Shown here piece after piece: positions 59,439 through 64,000 of a stretch of 64,000 nt of DNA. A model generated the notes under the pieces. The model was given only the letters and a program-made list of their open reading frames with translations. It made no database searches and was not told the origin of the DNA. Source of the DNA: Devosia sp. Its GTDB lineage: Bacteria; Pseudomonadota; Alphaproteobacteria; Rhizobiales; Devosiaceae. The position numbers and the translations under genes are program-made. How positions within the stretch are numbered: the first letter of the stretch is position 1; the number at the start of each line of letters is the position of its first letter. The stretch lies in assembly GCA_026126125.1 (NCBI GenBank), contig JAHCJW010000001.1:1-64000 (forward strand), read 5' to 3'.

Positions 59439-60284
59439 TTAGACCGCCGGAGTGACCGTCTCGCCGACGAGACGACGTTGTTTGATCACTGGGATGCCTT
59501 TGCGGATGTTCTCGAGATGAGCCATGTCGAGCGTTGCCGTCAGAGTTTCCGCCCCATGGCCGGCTCGTGCCAGAACCGTGCCCCAGGCGTCGACGATGAC
59601 GGAGTGGCCATAGGAGCCTTTTTCTTCGCCATTGGCGACAACCGTGCCGCCAAGCCCGCAGGCGATGAAATAGCATTGGGCTTCCACCGCCCGGGCGCGG
59701 GCGAAAAGCTCCCAATGCGCCTCGCCGGTGATCATGGTATAGGCCGCCGGAAGAGTGATGACCTGCGCGCCCTTAAGGCGCAAAGCCCGGAATAATTCGG
59801 GAAAGCGGCCATCGAAGCAGATGGCGGTGCCGAAGGTCACGCCCTCAAACTCCCAGGTGACGATCTCATTGCCGGGCTTGATATAGTCAGACTCGCGGAA
59901 CGGACCGTTGCCGAGGTCTTCGATGTCGAAGAGGTGAATCTTGCGATATTCGGCGATCACCTCGCCTTGGCGGTCGAACACCACGGTCACGTTCTCAACC
60001 CGCTCGTCGCCGTCAATTTTGGCCAGGATGGTACCCGCCTGAACCGATACATTGTGACGCCTGGCAAAAGCCTGCGCCATGCGGAAGGCAGGAGTTTCGC
60101 GCAGCGGTTGCGCCAGGGCGACAGCGCTCTTCTGGTCGAGGCCGTAATAGCTGAAATACTCGGGCAAGATGAGGAAGTCAGGCTTTTCTTCAGCCTGCAT
60201 CGCCGCTTCCATCGCCGCTTCTGCGGCCGGAACAGTCTCCTCGGGAGACAGGCCCATCACTGTTTGGATTGCTGCAATTCTCAT
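59439..60284 (-). CDS. Carbon-nitrogen hydrolase (nitrilase superfamily amidase)
   Basis: 281-residue cytoplasmic hydrolase with the full E-K-C triad: E42 in LPEYFSYYG, K115 in YRKIHLFD, C156 in AICFDGRFPELFR. The ICFDGRFPE context resembles the Nit/omega-amidase branch that hydrolyses small amides such as alpha-ketoglutaramate or deaminated glutathione. It overlaps the DUF1028 gene by ATGA. Likely removes ammonia from an amide intermediate made by the neighbouring oxidoreductases. Confidence 0.9.
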   Translation of the reverse strand: MRIAAIQTVMGLSPEETVPAAEAAMEAAMQAEEKPDFLILPEYFSYYGLDQKSAVALAQPLRETPAFRMAQAFARRHNVSVQAGTILAKIDGDERVENVTVVFDRQGEVIAEYRKIHLFDIEDLGNGPFRESDYIKPGNEIVTWEFEGVTFGTAICFDGRFPELFRALRLKGAQVITLPAAYTMITGEAHWELFARARAVEAQCYFIACGLGGTVVANGEEKGSYGHSVIVDAWGTVLARAGHGAETLTATLDMAHLENIRKGIPVIKQRRLVGETVTPAV

Positions 60285-60976
60285 ATTTGCTTGTCCTCCC
60301 TCGCCAGAATGTCCAATGAGTTTGTGGCGCGACCGCCGCTATCGGGGGTGAGCACGCGTTCGACGAAATTGGCCTGCTGGGGCGCATAAGCCTCCCACAG
60401 ACGACGCAGATCGGCCAAAGGCTCGCTCGATTTATCAATGCGCAGATCGACCGAGCAGAAGTCGGCATATTCCGCGACCCGCAACGCGGCGGAAGAAAGG
60501 GCAAACACTTCCCCGCCGGCGGCAAGGCCTGCCTCGAGAGCGGCCAGCAGCCGCTCGGCAATGGGCTGGTCCGCGGCCTTCCCGGCCGCTTCGATCATGG
60601 CGGCGGGAACGTCTCTTGTGCGCAGGATATTGCCCACTGCCACCATGCCCGGCCCGAAAGCGTTGGCGTGGATCGGCTCCTGATGCTGGCCCTGACGCGC
60701 CGCCGTCTGGCCGTTGCGGTCTACGATGGCCAGCTCACGCCACTCGATGCCGGGCGCGCTGGCCACCGCCGCAAGCGCCTCTTCGGCCGAGGCGCCGGCC
60801 CGCAGATGGCGCAATGCCGCCAGCCCCAGACGCGGATCGGTGCGATGCTGGGTGATGACCGCGCCGGCGTCGTGATTGACGAACAGGCAGCGTGCGCCCA
60901 TGGCCATCGAGGAGGTGGTGCCGGCAATGCCGAAGTGGCCGGTTTGCGGGCAGCGAAGTGCAATGGAGAAGGTCAT
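60281..60976 (-). CDS. DUF1028 family protein
   Basis: 231-residue DUF1028 protein, an Ntn-hydrolase-like fold of unknown activity, recognised by its N-terminal MTFSIALRCPQTGHFGIAG with SMAMGARCLFV and by HDAGAVITQHRTDPRLGLAAL. Family members are often found with RidA, amidases and amino-acid transporters, as here. ATGA and TGATG overlaps couple it to the nitrilase and the DadA-like gene, so it most likely acts in the same pathway, possibly as an acylamidase. Confidence 0.88.
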   Translation of the reverse strand: MTFSIALRCPQTGHFGIAGTTSSMAMGARCLFVNHDAGAVITQHRTDPRLGLAALRHLRAGASAEEALAAVASAPGIEWRELAIVDRNGQTAARQGQHQEPIHANAFGPGMVAVGNILRTRDVPAAMIEAAGKAADQPIAERLLAALEAGLAAGGEVFALSSAALRVAEYADFCSVDLRIDKSSEPLADLRRLWEAYAPQQANFVERVLTPDSGGRATNSLDILAREDKQI

Positions 60977-62259
60977 CAGCTCAACCTGAACAAGGCGCGC
61001 GAGGGGGAGAACGGCGAGATGTCGACGCTGGTCTTCTTGCCCGTCAGGATTTCGGATACCAGCTTGCCGGTGATGCCGCCCAGGGTGAGCCCAAGATGAC
61101 CATGACCGCAGGCATAGATGATGCGCGGATCTTTACGCGAGGGGCCGAGGAACGGCATGCTGTCCGGCGTCGAGGGGCGGAAGCCCATCCAGGTGTCCTC
61201 GCGCGCACCCAGCGCCGGCACCATCCTGCGGGCTTTTTCTTCCAGCACATTCAGGCGCGACGCATTCGGCTTTTTGTCGAGGCCGCCGAGGTCAACCGTG
61301 CCGGCGGCGCGGATCTGGTGCAAGAGCGGGGTGAGGAAGAAGGCGTCCGACACATACATCAGCGGATGATTGATCAGGCCTTGGCTCTGCTCAAAGGCCA
61401 CGTGATAGCCGCGCTCGGTATTTAAGTTGAGCCGATCGCCGATCTGCCTGGAGATGGCTCGCGACCATGCACCCGCGCAAACGACGAGACGCTGGGCAAC
61501 CACGCTTTCAGCACCCGCCTCGACCCTGATGCCATCGGTTTGGGTTTCGATCGTGCCAGCCTTGGCCTGCACAAAGCGGCCGCCCCGTTTGATGATGTTT
61601 GCCGCAAGGGCCCGGCAATAGGCTTCCGGGCTGTCGATGATGTAGCATCCGGGGAAGATAGTGCCGCCGACATAGCCCGGAGCAAGGTTCGGCTCCATGC
61701 CGGCGATGTCGGCGCGCGAGAGATAGCGCGCTTCCACCCCTTCGTCGCGACGCCGTTCATTCGACTTTTTGGCGCGAGCCGCTTCCTGCTCGGTGCGATA
61801 GAGGTGGATCGAGCCCTTGCCCTTGACGAAGCGGACGTCGCCGGCCTCATCCATCAGCGGACCATTGCCCTCTTCCAGGACGCGCATGAGCGAGCCGAGG
61901 GCGCTGATGATGCCATCCTGGCGGCTGCGCAGCGAAGCCGAAAGAAAGGCGGTCAGCCACGGAGCCAGATCCAGCAGATCGCGCCAATAAAGGGTGAGGG
62001 GGCCATCGCGGCGGAGCAGCATGCCCGGCACGTCACCCAGAATGCCCGGCGAGGCCGAGGGGAAAATCCCGGAGGGTGCGATCGTCGATGCGTTTCCGAA
62101 GGACGCAGCGTTGCGGAAGGAGACGCCCGGCAGCGGCGGCGTGGGGTCGATGAGCGTGACGTCGCACCCCTCGCGCTGGAGCCACAGCGCGGTGGACAGG
62201 CCCACCACGCCGGCCCCGATAACCGCAACCGTCAGCTTGCTGCTGTCGTTTCCATGCAT
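60976..62259 (-). CDS. FAD-dependent D-amino-acid dehydrogenase-like protein
   Basis: 427-residue DadA-type flavoprotein: N-terminal LTVAVIGAGVVGLSTALWLQ, FRNAASFGNASTIAP, ERGYHVAFEQSQGL, and the C-terminal GFRPSTPDSMPFLGP with YACGHGHLGLTLGGITG. DadA proteins oxidise D-amino acids or N-substituted amino acids to imines at the membrane face. Together with RidA (encoded 14 bases upstream) this is the second oxidoreductase-plus-RidA pair in the window. Stop overlaps the DUF1028 start (TGATG). Confidence 0.9.
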   Translation of the reverse strand: MHGNDSSKLTVAVIGAGVVGLSTALWLQREGCDVTLIDPTPPLPGVSFRNAASFGNASTIAPSGIFPSASPGILGDVPGMLLRRDGPLTLYWRDLLDLAPWLTAFLSASLRSRQDGIISALGSLMRVLEEGNGPLMDEAGDVRFVKGKGSIHLYRTEQEAARAKKSNERRRDEGVEARYLSRADIAGMEPNLAPGYVGGTIFPGCYIIDSPEAYCRALAANIIKRGGRFVQAKAGTIETQTDGIRVEAGAESVVAQRLVVCAGAWSRAISRQIGDRLNLNTERGYHVAFEQSQGLINHPLMYVSDAFFLTPLLHQIRAAGTVDLGGLDKKPNASRLNVLEEKARRMVPALGAREDTWMGFRPSTPDSMPFLGPSRKDPRIIYACGHGHLGLTLGGITGKLVSEILTGKKTSVDISPFSPSRALFRLS

Positions 62260-62273
62260 TGGGGAAAACCCTT

Positions 62274-62621
62274 TTAGATCGCGGCCGTTACGATAATTTC
62301 GACATCGTAGCCCTCAGCCGCCGGCGGCACGACGCCCGCCGCGCGCGATGGCTGGTTGTCAGGGTCGACCCATTCCTCCCAGGCTTCATTCATGGCCTCG
62401 AAGTGCTTCTGGTCGGAGATCCACACTTCCGCGCGCAGGATCCTGGACTTGTCGGTGCCTGCCTCTTTGAGCCAGCGATCAACCTTTTCGAGGCAAACGC
62501 GGGTCTGGTCCTGGATGCTGTCGCCCTTATTGCCGCACATGCCGGCGACATAGGCGATGCCGTTGTGGATGGAGACCATGGAGGTGCGCTTCAGGCGCTC
62601 GATGCGTCGGATTTCAGTCAC
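62274..62621 (-). CDS. RidA family protein
   Basis: 115-residue RidA/YjgF-family protein. Arginine in QPSRAAGV and glutamate in DVEIIVTAAI are retained at the positions used by active members. It starts with GTG at 62621 and no strong ribosome-binding site. Only distantly similar to the RidA encoded at 46152, so not a recent duplicate. Probable imine hydrolysis after the DadA-like oxidation. Confidence 0.88.
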   Translation of the reverse strand: MTEIRRIERLKRTSMVSIHNGIAYVAGMCGNKGDSIQDQTRVCLEKVDRWLKEAGTDKSRILRAEVWISDQKHFEAMNEAWEEWVDPDNQPSRAAGVVPPAAEGYDVEIIVTAAI

Positions 62622-62679
62622 TTCAAATTCACCGTCTAACGACCCGCAGGCCCGATTGTTGTTGCAGGATGGGCCTCGG

Positions 62680-63486
62680 CTAGAGGCGCAGGCTCTTCTG
62701 GAAACCCATGACTTTTTCGAGGAATGCCACGATGATGACCGACATCACGATCAGCGCGGTAGCCATCGCGGCCACTGTGGGGTCATCGAAGTCCTTGATG
62801 TATTGATAGGCAGCCACCGGCAGCACTTTGGTGCTGTCATTGGTGAGGAATACGGAGATCGAAAAATTGTCGAGCGCCTCGACAAAAACGAATACCGAAG
62901 CCGCCAGAATGCCGGATTTGAGCTGCGGCAGAACAATGGCAAAGAAGGTGCGAACCGGGCCGGCGCCAAGATTGCGGGCCGCCTCTTCAATACGAGGATC
63001 AAGACCGAGCAGGTTTGCCGAGAGTGCCCGGATCGAGAAGGGAAGCGCAAACACCAGCATACCCAGGCACAGGCCAAATAGGCCAATGCGCACCCCCATC
63101 GTGGAGAGCAGCGAGAGGAGCGAAACCCCCGTCACCACGCCGGGGATGATCAGCGGCGACAGGATGATCTGCTGAATGATCGCCTTGCCGCGGAACTGGG
63201 AACGGACCAGCGCGTAGCTTGCCGGAATGCCGATGACCAGGCTCAGCGGAGTAACGATCAACGCCATAAGAAACGAGTTCCGGGCGGCGCCCATGAACAG
63301 CTCGGAATTGTAGAAATTCTGGTGCCATTCGAGCGAGAACCCCTGCGGCGGCCATTGGAAATAGCGCGTCGGGCTGAACGAGTGCAGCACGACGAACAAC
63401 ACCGGCAGCAAAAGGAAGATGGTGGCGAGGGTGGCCAGAGCTGTTACGGCGATGCCGAACTTGCTTTCAAAATCACGCCTGAACAT
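62680..63486 (-). CDS. Spermidine/putrescine-type ABC permease (PotC-like)
   Basis: 268-residue permease with six hydrophobic segments and the EAA motif EEAARNLGAGPVRTFFAIVLP. The N-terminal SFSPTRYFQWPPQGFSLEWH is typical of PotC/PhnV-type proteins. Start is taken as ATG 63486 overlapping the upstream stop (TGATG); a GTG lies at 63489. With the next gene it forms the channel of a polyamine/compatible-solute type importer whose binding protein and ATPase must lie beyond the window. Confidence 0.92.
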   Translation of the reverse strand: MFRRDFESKFGIAVTALATLATIFLLLPVLFVVLHSFSPTRYFQWPPQGFSLEWHQNFYNSELFMGAARNSFLMALIVTPLSLVIGIPASYALVRSQFRGKAIIQQIILSPLIIPGVVTGVSLLSLLSTMGVRIGLFGLCLGMLVFALPFSIRALSANLLGLDPRIEEAARNLGAGPVRTFFAIVLPQLKSGILAASVFVFVEALDNFSISVFLTNDSTKVLPVAAYQYIKDFDDPTVAAMATALIVMSVIIVAFLEKVMGFQKSLRL

Positions 63487-64000
63487 CACGATACCGCCTT
63501 CTCGATTTTCTTGGCGACGAAAGAGATCAGCCAGATCGACACGAAGGCGCTGATCAGGAAAACGACGGCGGTCGCTGCCGCATAAGGGATGTCGTATTCG
63601 ACAAACATGCGGTCGTAGATCTGGTTGGCGATCATGCGGACCTTGCCGCCACCGAGCAGCATCGGGAAAAGGAACGAGGCGAGGGCGATGGAGTAGACCA
63701 GCACCAGCGTCACCATCAGCCCCGGCAGCAGCATGGGCATGGTGATGCGCCAGAAGGTGGTGGTGCGGCTGGCGCCAAGGCTTCGTGCCGCTTCTTCCAC
63801 CGAGGGGTTGAGATTGCGCACCGCGCCGATTAGCGTGAATACGGCAAACGGCAGCAAGTAGTGCGCGATGGAGATCCCGACGCCCGACCAGTTATAGAGA
63901 AAACGGATCGGCGCATCGACGATGCCCAGGCTCGTCAGGCCAAGATTGATCAGCCCCTTATTGCCCAAAAGAATAAGCCAGGAATAGGCGCGGGTCACAC
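63486..64000 (-). CDS. Spermidine/putrescine-type ABC permease (PotB-like), 5' end cut
   Basis: The frame is open through base 64000, so the N-terminal third is outside the window. The remaining 170 residues hold the EAA motif EEAARSLGASRTTTFWRITMP and four hydrophobic segments, typical of PotB/PhnU permeases. Coupled to the PotC-like gene by TGATG. The operon therefore starts outside the window to the right. Confidence 0.9.
   Translation of the reverse strand, partial: VTRAYSWLILLGNKGLINLGLTSLGIVDAPIRFLYNWSGVGISIAHYLLPFAVFTLIGAVRNLNPSVEEAARSLGASRTTTFWRITMPMLLPGLMVTLVLVYSIALASFLFPMLLGGGKVRMIANQIYDRMFVEYDIPYAAATAVVFLISAFVSIWLISFVAKKIEKAVS

Noticed and set aside
58077..59795. Open frame of about 572 codons on the plus strand
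   Set aside because: Antisense to the flavoprotein gene and crossing its promoter; no family match.
1..64000. tRNA, rRNA or CRISPR loci
   Set aside because: No cloverleaf-like GGTTCGA-type tRNA ends with matching acceptor stems, no rRNA-like blocks and no regularly spaced direct repeats were seen while reading; a tRNAscan/Infernal run would be decisive.

Overview
The window reads as a high-GC alphaproteobacterial chromosome, most likely Hyphomicrobiales (formerly Rhizobiales). The evidence is dense operons joined by ATGA/TGATG overlaps, many ABC importers with catabolic genes beside them, and two intergenic palindromic elements (3927-4034 and 29723-29823) that resemble the RIME-type mosaic repeats of rhizobia and relatives. 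A Devosia-like genus is possible, but that is a guess. I saw no rRNA, tRNA, CRISPR array or intact insertion sequence. The window looks like a chain of catabolic islands rather than core genome.

Region 1 (1-4.1 kb): the 3' end of a livF gene, two short-chain dehydrogenases, a LysR regulator, then about 800 bp of relic and repeat DNA with a decayed GntR/FCD fragment. Region 2 (4.1-18.6 kb) is the first candidate system. It holds an alpha/beta-hydrolase fused to a double SnoaL-like protein, two catabolic histidinol-dehydrogenase paralogues, an RraA-type protein, a bicupin, an SDR, a LacI regulator, an amidase and a complete sugar-type ABC importer. Five near-identical palindromes (consensus TTGCATACGTATGCAA) sit in front of every transcription unit here, so the region looks like one LacI-controlled regulon for an unidentified substrate. 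Region 3 (18.8-23.8 kb): a small DUF2945 protein, a DUF488 protein, a UDG-family protein and a TetR-controlled HlyD/ABC-2 efflux operon.

Region 4 (24.1-41.6 kb) is a PQQ-dehydrogenase island. A cytochrome c, a PQQ dehydrogenase of the sorbose/sorbosone dehydrogenase type, an MxaJ-like periplasmic protein and a catalytically dead M50-like membrane protein are read rightwards. A long leftward operon encodes pseudoazurin, a membrane protein, a 1415-residue double-VWA protein, a MoxR ATPase, a DUF58 protein, an ABC-2 transporter split around a complete NitT/TauT-type importer, and a second small solute-binding protein. This parallels the mxaRSACKL maturation genes of methanol dehydrogenase. Electrons would plausibly pass from PQQ to cytochrome c or pseudoazurin and then to the respiratory chain.

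Region 5 (42-51.6 kb): a LysR gene divergent from a dipeptide/opine-type ABC importer operon that also carries a DadA-like FAD oxidoreductase, a RidA imine deaminase and an FMN alpha-hydroxyacid-oxidase relative lacking its catalytic histidine. Gene relics lie on both flanks. Region 6 (51.6-64 kb): an unusual HSL-esterase/GntR fusion divergent from a second sugar-type ABC importer, with matching TTGTCNGACAA operators. It is followed by a leftward operon of flavin monooxygenase, nitrilase-family amidase, DUF1028, DadA-like oxidoreductase, RidA and PotBC-type permeases, probably for an amine or N-substituted compound. The last gene runs off the window.
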